Shown here in pieces: positions 1 through 5,660 of a stretch of DNA of 18,471 nucleotides (its first letter is position 1; each line of letters opens with the position of its first letter). The notes under the pieces are model-generated. The model made no database searches and had not been told where the DNA came from. It was given only the letters and a program-made list of their open reading frames with translations. This DNA comes from an uncultured Granulicatella sp. Lineage in GTDB: Bacteria > Bacillota > Bacilli > Lactobacillales > Aerococcaceae. The position numbers were made by a program, and so were the translations under genes. The stretch is from the NCBI GenBank assembly GCA_947254045.1, contig CAMYBO010000009.1:1-18471 (forward strand). Reading direction: 5' to 3'.

Positions 1-270
1 TTGCAATTCAGCATGATCTCTTAAAAAATACCATGCCAAACGTTTAAAACTATACACTTGAAGCTTTGTAACAGCATATGAATTCTTCGGTTGTTGTAAT
101 AATTGACCCACTTCTTGAATCATTTCTAATTCTGCAGAAAATTTAATATGATCTGGAACTAGATAAATCACTTGATTGTTGCTAGATTGTTTCAACCAAT
201 CTGCAATTTTAGTAGCAATATGCGAAACTTTTGCACTTGTTTCTTTAGTAAGGATGACTTCGAAACTCAT
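1..270 (-). CDS. addB: AddB/RexB helicase-exonuclease subunit B, N-terminal fragment (cut by contig edge)
   Basis: Only the first 90 codons are present; the gene runs off the left edge. The product would be the B subunit of the AddAB (RexAB) double-strand-break resection enzyme, which pairs with AddA and loads RecA at Chi-type sites. Translation from the ATG at 268-270 gives MSFEVILTKE, then YLVPDHIKFSAELEM (about residues 37-51) and LQVYSFKRLAWYFLR (about 71-85). These are the 'LVP(D/N)' and 'V.SF.RLAW' blocks typical of AddB/RexB N-termini. The canonical GxxGxGK(S/T) Walker A sequence expected near residues 6-14 is absent, as I recall for Lactobacillales RexB. The Shine-Dalgarno GGAGG lies just upstream (276-280). 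A plausible promoter is TTTACA (322-327) with TTAAGT (299-304) and 17-bp spacing. addA would be expected to follow beyond the edge. Family assignment is by motif memory from a short fragment. Confidence 0.8.
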   Translation of the reverse strand, partial: MSFEVILTKETSAKVSHIATKIADWLKQSSNNQVIYLVPDHIKFSAELEMIQEVGQLLQQPKNSYAVTKLQVYSFKRLAWYFLRDHAELQ

Positions 271-298
271 AAGAACCTCCAATCGTTTATTCTCTTTA

Positions 299-327
299 AC
301 TTAACCATAGAACGATGAATTTGTAAA
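299..327 (-). promoter_or_regulatory. Possible addB promoter
   Basis: On the minus strand, TTTACA (322-327) stands 17 bp before TTAAGT (299-304), leaving a leader of about 20 nt that contains the addB ribosome binding site. The -35 matches 5 of 6 consensus bases but the -10 only 3 of 6, so the call rests mainly on geometry and on the terminator directly upstream, which would otherwise leave addB without transcription. Confidence 0.35.
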
Positions 328-330
328 CAA

Positions 331-383
331 AAATAAAACGATTTTTCTACGTAGTGGAATGCTACAATAGAAAAATCGTTTTT
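331..383. terminator. Bidirectional stem-loop terminator after nrdH
   Basis: Arms 335-349 and 368-382 are perfectly complementary over 15 bp, with a further short inner stem (GTAG 351-354 with CTAC 362-365). Read on the minus strand, the stem is followed by TTTTATTTTT, so it ends the nrdH transcript about 20 bp after the stop codon and insulates addB. Confidence 0.85.
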
Positions 384-404
384 ATAAATTCAGTTATTAA
401 AATT

Positions 405-641
405 TTAACCAACTAATTGTTCTAAAATATCTGGACGGAAACCGAAGAATGGTTCAATTCCATCAGCTACAACAACCGGTAATGATTGGAATCCTAAAGC
501 TTTCACTTCTTCTAAAGCTTCTTCAGATTCAAACACATCCTTAATCACAAATGGTACTTGATTATCCTCGAAAAATTTTTTCGTAAAGTTACATTGCATA
601 CAGTTTGGTTTTGAATATAGTGTGATTTGACGATTTGACAT
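405..641 (-). CDS. nrdH: NrdH-type glutaredoxin-like redoxin
   Basis: A 78-residue thioredoxin-fold protein. NrdH reduces the class Ib ribonucleotide reductase NrdEF and is itself reduced by thioredoxin reductase rather than glutathione. The redox site is C14-M-Q-C17 in the context KPNCMQC. The cis-proline loop SLPVV has Pro55, and the FGFRPD segment (66-71) is the NrdH-type substitute for the glutathione-binding part of true glutaredoxins. An upstream in-frame ATG at 686 was not chosen because GGGAG (648-652) sits about 8 nt before the ATG at 639-641, and because residues before MSNRQ have no family counterpart. nrdE, nrdF and nrdI are not adjacent, so this is a detached copy. Two NrdR boxes upstream (698-713 and 740-755) support a ribonucleotide-reductase role. 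Confidence 0.88.
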   Translation of the reverse strand: MSNRQITLYSKPNCMQCNFTKKFFEDNQVPFVIKDVFESEEALEEVKALGFQSLPVVVADGIEPFFGFRPDILEQLVG

Positions 642-674
642 ATACATCTCTCCCTTTTGTTTCATACAGGTAGT

Positions 675-703
675 ATCATACCTCATATTAGATTGAAATA
701 CAA
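675..703 (-). promoter_or_regulatory. nrdH promoter overlapping NrdR box 1
   Basis: Minus-strand TTGTAT (698-703) and TATGAT (675-680) are 17 bp apart. The start site would fall near 668, about 27 nt before the nrdH start, leaving room for the ribosome binding site. The -35 hexamer lies inside the right part of NrdR box 1, so bound repressor would block polymerase. Confidence 0.55.
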
Positions 704-713
704 TATATTGTGC
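698..713 (-). promoter_or_regulatory. NrdR box 1 (promoter-proximal)
   Basis: The 10-bp core CAATATATTG (701-710) is a perfect palindrome and fits the NrdR-box core C-w-A-t-A-T-a-T-w-G at every position. NrdR is the ATP/dATP-sensing repressor of ribonucleotide reductase genes. The site covers the proposed nrdH -35 element. Confidence 0.8.
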
Positions 714-739
714 TTGATTTTTTTATTTTATTTTTACAA

Positions 740-755
740 ACACTATATATAGAAG
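740..755 (-). promoter_or_regulatory. NrdR box 2 (promoter-distal)
   Basis: The core CTATATATAG (743-752) also fits the NrdR-box core exactly and is flanked by ACA on one side. Its centre is 42 bp from the centre of box 1, four turns of B-DNA, so both boxes face the same side of the helix. Paired, in-phase boxes are the usual NrdR arrangement. Confidence 0.78.
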
Positions 756-825
756 AAGACTGTTATAGAATAATAGCGTTAAACGTTGATAATAAGGCAA
801 AAACAGATTTGATACAGACCATCAG

Positions 826-861
826 AAAAAAGCTAAGCACTATATTTTGTACTTAGCTTTT
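826..861 (-). terminator. Terminator after the 54-residue membrane protein gene
   Basis: Complementary arms 828-837 and 852-861 (AGCTAAG/CTTAGCT plus A/T pairs) enclose a 14-nt loop. On the minus strand the stem is followed by a run of T. It starts 7 bp after the stop codon at 869-871. Confidence 0.8.
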
Positions 862-868
862 AATATCA

Positions 869-1033
869 TTATTCGTTTTCAGAATCTTTCATTCTTTTAA
901 TATTTGCAGCATAAATTGCAGATCCAATAGATGCAAATACTGCGACCATCTTTTTATCATTGAAAAAGACAGTAAAGATAACTACCAAATATATCAAAAA
1001 TAAAATTGTTACGATAACACTTCTTTTTTTCAT
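869..1033 (-). CDS. Small membrane protein of unknown function (54 aa)
   Basis: I do not recognise a family. The reading frame begins at the ATG at 1031-1033 behind AGGTGG (8-nt spacing) and ends with TAA at 869-871. The product starts MKKRSVIVTILFLIYLVV: a short basic head, a strong hydrophobic helix at about residues 5-24, then a hydrophilic FNDKK turn. A second, weaker hydrophobic stretch follows (about 29-45, MVAVFASIGSAIYAANI), then a charged tail KRMKDSENE. This predicts one or two membrane passes. Support for it being real comes from its own extended -10 promoter (1070-1078), a good ribosome binding site and a dedicated terminator. It sits between nrdH and the nuclease gene and is transcribed alone. 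Function is unknown. Confidence 0.7.
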   Translation of the reverse strand: MKKRSVIVTILFLIYLVVIFTVFFNDKKMVAVFASIGSAIYAANIKRMKDSENE

Positions 1034-1069
1034 AACCCTGCCACCTAATTAATATGTAATCTTGGTAAA

Positions 1070-1078
1070 ATTATATCA
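1070..1078 (-). promoter_or_regulatory. Extended -10 promoter for the 54-residue protein
   Basis: The minus strand reads TGATATAAT, a perfect TATAAT with the TG of an extended -10 and no good -35 at 16-18 bp. The start site would be about 30 nt before the gene. The -10 lies directly after the nuclease stop codon. Confidence 0.65.
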
Positions 1079-1091
1079 TAAATGAGACGGA

Positions 1092-1718
1092 TTAGTATAC
1101 GCTTGGGTCAAAACCACGGTTTGTTACATAGCCATCTTTTTCCCAAATATTTTTCTTTTTCTTCTTCGTTTGTTCTTCTACTTTTTGTAAATCTTTTAAT
1201 AACGTTGTATTCGGTGGATGAGCATACCCTACTCTTGCTAAACTTTCTTCTACTAAAGTTTGCTGTAATAATTTTCCATCTAAGTAAACGTACATTAAAG
1301 CACGTCCATATTTATCTGTATAATCACCTACATCAAACTTACCTTCTACTTTTTTAGCTTTCTTTAACAGTTCTTCTGTTTTTTGTTTTGCTTGATTTGC
1401 AAATGGTTGAGCAGCTTTCCCTTCTTTAGTAGTCTCAGGTGTATTGATCAATAACAAACGAATTTTAAAGTCTTTTCCATTTAATCGAACATGGAATGTA
1501 TCTCCATCCGCTACTTTTCCAACTTGAAGAGTATACAGTTTGGATTTGTCATATCCAGAAAAATCTACACTACTTTCTACTTGTGTTTGATTAGTATTTG
1601 ATTTATTGGAAGATTTCTTTTAATTTTTTGAGAAGAAACCAAGGCCAGAAATAATTAGGATAATCGCTAATACTGCTAATTTAACGAGTAAAAGTTGTTG
1701 TTTTTTCGTTAATTTCAT
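1092..1718 (-). pseudogene. Membrane-anchored staphylococcal-nuclease-like (thermonuclease) gene with in-frame stop
   Basis: A single open frame of 208 codons is broken only by TAA at codon 33 (1620-1622). Codons 1-32 encode a basic head and a hydrophobic signal anchor (about residues 9-29). The stop falls in the polar linker, and the SNase fold follows from about residue 62. Active-site positions by alignment to staphylococcal nuclease: D71 and D73 in VADGDT (Asp19/Asp21), R87 (Arg35), N92 where the Ca2+ ligand Asp40 is expected, E95 (Glu43) and R139 in KYGRALMY (Arg87). The family is an extracellular Ca2+-dependent DNase/RNase. The frame is preserved on both sides, so the break is a substitution, not an indel. 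GGGAG precedes the ATG at 1716-1718. No ATG restart exists before the domain, only a TTG at codon 88 inside it, so the mature enzyme is probably not made unless the stop is read through or is a base-call error. Confidence 0.8.
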
Positions 1719-1740
1719 AAAATCTCCCTTCAAGTATTCA

Positions 1741-1789
1741 AAAAATAAGTGACAACAAATCTATTACGATTACAAAGATTTGTTGTCAC
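1741..1789 (-). terminator. Terminator of the rpsB-tsf-pyrH-frr operon
   Basis: Arms 1749-1762 and 1776-1789 pair perfectly over 14 bp (GTGACAACAAATCT with its complement) around a 13-nt loop. On the minus strand it is followed by TTATTTTTT. It lies 8 bp after the frr stop and only about 30 bp before the nuclease start, leaving no clear room for a separate nuclease promoter. Confidence 0.85.
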
Positions 1790-1797
1790 ATCATGAA

Positions 1798-2358
1798 TTA
1801 TACTTCTAATAATTCTTTTTCTTTTATTTGTGCTAAATGATCAATGTTTTTAACGCTGTCATCTGTTAATTTTTGAATATCTTTTTCATATCCACGTAAA
1901 TCATCTTCTGTGATTTCTTTATTTTTTTCAGCTTTCTTTAAATGCTCAATAGCATCACGACGAATGTTACGAACACTTACTTTTGCGCCTTCAGCTTCTT
2001 TCCCAACTTGTTTTGCTAATTCTTTACGGCGTTCTTCTGTTAATTGTGGAATGACTAAACGAACAACACTACCATCATTTGTTGGTGTAATACCAATATC
2101 AGACATTAAAATTGCACGTTCAATATCTTGTAAACTAGATTTGTCATAAGGTGTAATTAAAAGCATACGAGCTTCAGGAACTGTTACAGAAGCTAATTGG
2201 TTTACTGGAGTTGGAACTCCATAATACTCTACTTGTAAACGATCTAAAAGACTTGCGTTCGCACGTCCAGCACGAATACCGCCTAATTCACGTTGTAAGG
2301 CATCTTCAGTTTTTTTCATACGTTCTTTAGCATTTGCAATAATTTCAGTTGCTGTCAT
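1798..2358 (-). CDS. frr: Ribosome recycling factor
   Basis: RRF (186 residues, the usual family length of about 185) splits post-termination 70S ribosomes together with EF-G. Recognisable blocks are the N-terminal helix MTATEIIANAKERMKKTEDALQ, the RAGRANASLLDRLQVEYYGVPTPVNQLASV segment (about 29-59), and the C-terminal helices with RRDAIEHLKKAEKNKEITEDD. The ATG at 2356-2358 is separated from the pyrH stop by one base (TAA-T-ATG). Its ribosome binding site AAGGGGG is embedded in the last codons of pyrH, indicating tight translational coupling. It is the last gene of the operon, followed by a strong terminator at 1741-1789. Confidence 0.97.
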   Translation of the reverse strand: MTATEIIANAKERMKKTEDALQRELGGIRAGRANASLLDRLQVEYYGVPTPVNQLASVTVPEARMLLITPYDKSSLQDIERAILMSDIGITPTNDGSVVRLVIPQLTEERRKELAKQVGKEAEGAKVSVRNIRRDAIEHLKKAEKNKEITEDDLRGYEKDIQKLTDDSVKNIDHLAQIKEKELLEV

Positions 2359-2359
2359 A

Positions 2360-3082
2360 TTATTTCCCCCTTACAGTTGTACCGATATTTTCACCAAGAA
2401 CAACTCGACGAATATTTCCTGTTTCATTTAAATTGAAGACAACTAATGGAATATCATTATCCATTGATAATGAACTTGCTGTTGTATCCATTACTTTTAG
2501 TCCTTTTTGAATCACATCTAAATGTGTTAATTCATTAAATTTAATCGCATTTGTATCGATACGAGGATCCGCACTATAAACGCCATCTACATTATTTTTA
2601 GCCATTAAAATAGCATCTGCTTCAATTTCAGCAGCACGTAATGCAGCAGCAGTATCTGTTGAGAAGTATGGATTTCCTGTACCACCTGCAAAAATAACAA
2701 CACGTTCTTTTTCTAAGTTTCGAATTGCTTTACGACGAATATAAGGTTCAGCAATTTGACGCATTTCAATAGAAGTTTGAACACGAGTAGGAACTCCAAT
2801 GTTTTCTAATGCATCTTGGAGTGCTAAGGCATTCATAACTGTAGCAAGCATTCCCATATAGTCTGCTTGTGCACGTTCCATTCCAACTTCTTCTCCTGTT
2901 ACTCCACGCCAAATATTTCCGCCACCAACAACGATTGCAATTTGAACGCCTAAATCATGAACTTCTTTAATTTCTTTAACAATTTCTTTAATAGTTGGAG
3001 GATTAATACCAAAACCTGTTTGGCCTGCTAATGCTTCTCCACTTAATTTTAATACAACACGTTTATATTTTGGTTCAATCAT
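2360..3082 (-). CDS. pyrH: UMP kinase
   Basis: Bacterial UMP kinase (240 residues, standard length) phosphorylates UMP to UDP with ATP. It is a hexamer of the amino-acid-kinase fold, activated by GTP and inhibited by UTP. Visible motifs are the phosphate loop KLSGEALAG (12-20), GGGNIWRG (53-60), DYMGMLATVMNALALQDAL (about 74-92), and GGTGNPYFSTDTAAALRA (133-150), which binds UMP and ATP. The ATG at 3080-3082 follows GAGGAG at good spacing. It is the third gene of the rpsB-tsf-pyrH-frr group and overlaps translationally with frr. A terminator-like hairpin (3125-3166) lies before it and I see no convincing promoter between, so expression probably depends on readthrough. Confidence 0.97.
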   Translation of the reverse strand: MIEPKYKRVVLKLSGEALAGQTGFGINPPTIKEIVKEIKEVHDLGVQIAIVVGGGNIWRGVTGEEVGMERAQADYMGMLATVMNALALQDALENIGVPTRVQTSIEMRQIAEPYIRRKAIRNLEKERVVIFAGGTGNPYFSTDTAAALRAAEIEADAILMAKNNVDGVYSADPRIDTNAIKFNELTHLDVIQKGLKVMDTTASSLSMDNDIPLVVFNLNETGNIRRVVLGENIGTTVRGK

Positions 3083-3124
3083 TGTAAGGACTCCTCTTAT
3101 ATAGATTCTTAGTGAATTAAGTCT

Positions 3125-3166
3125 AAAAAAAAGGGGAATAGAGGGCAGCTTCCTACCTTATTCCCC
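3125..3166 (-). terminator. Stem-loop terminator between tsf and pyrH
   Basis: GGGGAATA (minus strand, 3159-3166) pairs with TATTCCCC (3133-3140), with partial further pairing of GG/CC inside. Eight consecutive T follow on the minus strand (3125-3132). It begins 15 bp after the tsf stop. As pyrH-frr lack an obvious promoter, it is likely a partial terminator that tunes operon stoichiometry. Confidence 0.8.
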
Positions 3167-3181
3167 ACTAATTGAAATCAA

Positions 3182-4063
3182 TTATTTGTTAACTTGTCCC
3201 ATTACTTCTTCAACGAAGTTGTCAACACGTTTTTCTAAACCTTCACCAACTTCATAACGGTGGAATAATTTAACTTTACCACCTTTAGAAGCAACATATT
3301 TAGAAACAGTTGTATCTGGATCTTTAACGAATGGTTGGTCGTTCAAGCTGATTTCAGCTAAGAATTTGTTTAAACGTCCAGCAATCATTTTTTCAACTAT
3401 ATTAGCTGGTTTACCTTCGTTTAATGCTTGTTCTGTAAGAACTTTTTTCTCATGTTCTAATTCGTCAGCTGAAACTTCTGAACGGTCAACATATTTAGGA
3501 TTGATTGCTGCAACGTGCATAGCAATGTCTTTAGCAGCATCTGCATCTGAAGAACCTTCTAATACAGTTAACACACCGATACGTCCGCCCATGTGTAAGT
3601 ATGCACCGAATGCATCTGCATCAGATTTTTCAACGATTTCAAAACGACGTAATGAAATTTTTTCTCCGATAACTGTAGTTGCTTCAGCAATTACGTCAGA
3701 AACTTTACCTTCTGGAGTAACGATTTCTAAAGCAGCTTCTAAATTAGCTGGTTTGTTAGCTAAAATTACTTCTGATAATTTTGCTACTAATGCTTTGAAT
3801 TTGTCGTTTTTAGCAACGAAGTCTGTTTCAGCATTTACTTCTAAGACAACTGCAACGTTTCCATCTACTAATACGTTTGTAATACCTTCTGCAGCGATAC
3901 GGTCAGCTTTTTTTGCTGCTTTTGCTAAACCATTTTCACGTAAATAGTCAACAGCTGCATCGATATCTCCTTCAGTTTGAACTAATGCTTTTTTAGCATC
4001 CATCATCCCTACGCCAGTCATGTCACGTAGTTGTTTTACTAATTGTGCTGAAATTTGTGCCAT
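3182..4063 (-). CDS. tsf: Translation elongation factor Ts
   Basis: EF-Ts (293 residues) is the guanine nucleotide exchange factor for EF-Tu. The N-terminal UBA-like domain is clear: LVKQLRDMTGVGMMDAKKAL (about 8-27) through YLRENGLAKAAKKADRIAAEG. The EF-Tu-contacting TDFVAKND motif follows at about residue 80, then the two dimerisation/core subdomains with HVAAINPKYVDRSEV and a C-terminal module FHRYEVGEGLEKR. The ATG at 4061-4063 has AGGAGG 8 nt upstream. It lies 104 bp downstream of rpsB, the nearly universal partner, with a terminator-like hairpin between them (4109-4153). No internal promoter is convincing: the TATAAT-like stretch at 4079-4084 would place the start on the ribosome binding site. 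Confidence 0.97.
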   Translation of the reverse strand: MAQISAQLVKQLRDMTGVGMMDAKKALVQTEGDIDAAVDYLRENGLAKAAKKADRIAAEGITNVLVDGNVAVVLEVNAETDFVAKNDKFKALVAKLSEVILANKPANLEAALEIVTPEGKVSDVIAEATTVIGEKISLRRFEIVEKSDADAFGAYLHMGGRIGVLTVLEGSSDADAAKDIAMHVAAINPKYVDRSEVSADELEHEKKVLTEQALNEGKPANIVEKMIAGRLNKFLAEISLNDQPFVKDPDTTVSKYVASKGGKVKLFHRYEVGEGLEKRVDNFVEEVMGQVNK

Positions 4064-4108
4064 TTCAATTTCCTCCTAAATTATAAAAATTTACAAATAT
4101 TATTTTTT

Positions 4109-4153
4109 AAAAAAAGCTGTTTGGATGAAAGATTTTTTTCGATTCCAAACAGC
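4109..4153 (-). terminator. Intercistronic terminator/attenuator between rpsB and tsf
   Basis: Minus-strand TCCAAACAGC and its complement (plus coordinates 4116-4125 and 4144-4153) form a 10-bp stem with an 18-nt loop, followed on the minus strand by seven T. The position, inside the rpsB-tsf operon, suggests partial termination that lowers tsf and downstream transcripts relative to rpsB. Confidence 0.75.
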
Positions 4154-4167
4154 CTACTGGTTAGTGA

Positions 4168-4938
4168 TTATTCAGCGTTGTCGCCTTCAACTAATTTTTC
4201 AATATCTTCTAATGAAGTATCTTTATCTAAGTCTTCTTCGTCAACTGCTACGTCTTCACCTTGGTTACCTTCAACGAATGCATCAGCCATTTTAGCGACG
4301 ATTAATTTAACCGCACGGATAGCATCGTCATTTGATGGAATAACAACATCGATTTCATCAGGGTCACAGTTTGTGTCAACCATAGCAACGATTGGAATGT
4401 TTAATTTGTGAGCTTCTTGAACTGCAATGCGTTCTTTACGAGGGTCAACGATAAACATTACATCAGGAATGCGTGGCATATCTTTAATACCACCTAAGTA
4501 TTTTTCAAGTTTGTCTAATTCTTTTAATAGAACGCCAACTTCTTTTTTAGGTAATACATCGAATGTACCGTCTTCTTGCATTTCTTTAATTTTTTTCAAG
4601 CGGTTGATACGTGTTTGGATTGTATCCCAGTTAGTCAACATACCACCTAACCAACGATGGTTAACATAGTATTGACCAGTACGGATTGCTTCATCTTTAA
4701 CAGCATCCTGTGCTTGTTTTTTAGTACCTACGAATAAAGCAATACCTCCGTCTTGAGCAACTTCACGCATGTAGTTGTATGCGTCGTCCACTAATTTAAC
4801 GGTTTTTTGTAAGTCGATGATATAGATACCATTTCTTTCTGTGAAGATGTATCTCTTCATCTTAGGGTTCCAGCGACGTGTTTGGTGACCGAAATGTACA
4901 CCAGCTTCTAACAATTGTTTCATTGAAATAACTGCCAT
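4168..4938 (-). CDS. rpsB: 30S ribosomal protein S2
   Basis: Ribosomal protein S2 (256 residues) of the small subunit. The N-terminus MAVISMKQLLEAGVHFGHQTRRWNPKMKRYIF is the family signature. Further blocks are NGIYIIDLQKT, VGTKKQAQDAV, HRWLGGMLTNW, DVMFIVDPRKERIAVQEA and NIPIVAMVDTNCDPD. The C-terminal tail (about 225-256) is strongly acidic (GEDVAVDEEDLDKDTSLEDIE), as is common in Lactobacillales S2. The ATG at 4936-4938 has GGAGG at 4948-4952. It is the first gene of the rpsB-tsf-pyrH-frr operon, with a good promoter (5063-5091) and a leader of about 117 nt that folds and carries a second Shine-Dalgarno-like segment, consistent with autogenous control by S2. Confidence 0.98.
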   Translation of the reverse strand: MAVISMKQLLEAGVHFGHQTRRWNPKMKRYIFTERNGIYIIDLQKTVKLVDDAYNYMREVAQDGGIALFVGTKKQAQDAVKDEAIRTGQYYVNHRWLGGMLTNWDTIQTRINRLKKIKEMQEDGTFDVLPKKEVGVLLKELDKLEKYLGGIKDMPRIPDVMFIVDPRKERIAVQEAHKLNIPIVAMVDTNCDPDEIDVVIPSNDDAIRAVKLIVAKMADAFVEGNQGEDVAVDEEDLDKDTSLEDIEKLVEGDNAE

Positions 4939-4970
4939 TTTTGTTTTCCTCCAATTTTGGTTTTATTTTT

Positions 4971-5033
4971 CCTCCCCAATTTTCATCGACAAGGGTACTT
5001 ATTCCTAAGCACCACCCTTATCATCCAATTAGG
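4971..5033 (-). promoter_or_regulatory. Structured rpsB mRNA leader, candidate S2 autoregulatory element
   Basis: On the minus strand, CCTAATT (5027-5033) can pair with AATTGGG (4975-4981) as a 7-bp closing stem. Inside, GATAAGGG (5015-5022) pairs with CCCTTGTC (4988-4995) over 8 bp. After a 3-nt bulge (TGG), TGCTTA pairs with TAAGTA, capped by a GGAA (GNRA) tetraloop. The closing stem ties up part of GGGGAGG (4971-4977), a Shine-Dalgarno-like segment that has no start codon after it. The true ribosome binding site lies further downstream at 4948-4952. S2 is known to repress its own mRNA in other bacteria; that this hairpin does so here is inferred. Confidence 0.5.
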
Positions 5034-5062
5034 TGTGAAATATGGTTTTTATACCGTTAGTT

Positions 5063-5091
5063 ATATTACACTAATCTCTATTAGAATGCAA
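5063..5091 (-). promoter_or_regulatory. rpsB operon promoter
   Basis: Minus-strand TTGCAT (5086-5091) and TAATAT (5063-5068) are separated by 17 bp. The start site is expected near 5056, giving a leader of about 117 nt. The -35 begins 14 bp after the pyrR stop codon, and no terminator is seen between pyrR and this promoter. Confidence 0.7.
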
Positions 5092-5105
5092 CTATTTTGA
5101 TACGG

Positions 5106-5648
5106 TCATTTTACTTTTTTTAGTGTCACGCATTCTTCATCATCCACTTCATGTAATTTTACTAAAATTTCTTCCGATAATGAAGTTGGAATGTTCTTAC
5201 CGATATAGTCTGGTCGAATCGGTAATTCACGATGACCACGATCAATTAATACTGCTAAACTAATCGTTTTTGGTCTTCCATATTCCATTAAAGCATTCAA
5301 TGCAGAACGAACTGTTCTTCCTGTAAAAATGACATCATCTACTAAAACAACATTTTTTCCATTTAACGAAAATGGAATATTTGTTCCGTTAATAACTGGA
5401 TCAATGGTTGGATCAGGTTCGTGACGATCATCTCTGTATAAAGTAATATCAATTTCCCCAAGTAGGATTGGTTGATTTTCAATGGATTCGATTTTCTTTT
5501 GAAGACGCTTAGCAATATGTACTCCCCTAGTCTTTATTCCTACGAGTACTAAATCTTCAACTGTTTTATACTGTTCAATAATTTCATAAGAAATTCGAGT
5601 CATTGAACGATTAATTGTCGCTTCATCTAATAAGAATATTTCTGACAT
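5106..5648 (-). CDS. pyrR: PyrR: pyrimidine operon attenuation regulator / uracil phosphoribosyltransferase
   Basis: PyrR (180 residues; the B. subtilis protein is about 181) binds UMP/UTP and hairpins in pyr mRNA leaders to promote termination, and has weak uracil phosphoribosyltransferase activity. Signatures are LVGIKTRGVHIAKRL (35-49), GEIDITLYRDD (64-74), the PRPP loop VVLVDDVIFTGRTVR (100-114) and DRGHRELPIRPDYIGKNIPTS (136-156). I chose the second of two close ATGs (5646-5648): GGAG lies 7 nt before it but only 1 nt before the first (5652-5654). It is the last gene of the lspA-rluD-pyrR unit, 12 nt after rluD. The pyrP/pyrB genes that usually follow are absent and rpsB comes next, so its targets must be elsewhere. 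No PyrR-type leader hairpin is visible in the window. Confidence 0.95.
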   Translation of the reverse strand: MSEIFLLDEATINRSMTRISYEIIEQYKTVEDLVLVGIKTRGVHIAKRLQKKIESIENQPILLGEIDITLYRDDRHEPDPTIDPVINGTNIPFSLNGKNVVLVDDVIFTGRTVRSALNALMEYGRPKTISLAVLIDRGHRELPIRPDYIGKNIPTSLSEEILVKLHEVDDEECVTLKKVK

Positions 5649-5660
5649 ATCCATACTCCT

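Noticed and set aside
3098..3127. TTTAGA and TATATA with 18-bp spacing as a pyrH promoter.
   Set aside because: The start site would fall on the ribosome binding site, about 9 nt before the ATG, and both hexamers are weak.
3366..3947. Long open frame on the plus strand opposite tsf (and similar ones opposite frr, rpsB, parE and hslV).
   Set aside because: These are antisense shadows of strongly conserved genes, without ribosome binding sites or family motifs.
4079..4084. TATAAT-like hexamer upstream of tsf.
   Set aside because: It is immediately before the AGGAGG ribosome binding site and has no suitable -35, so it is probably chance in AT-rich DNA.
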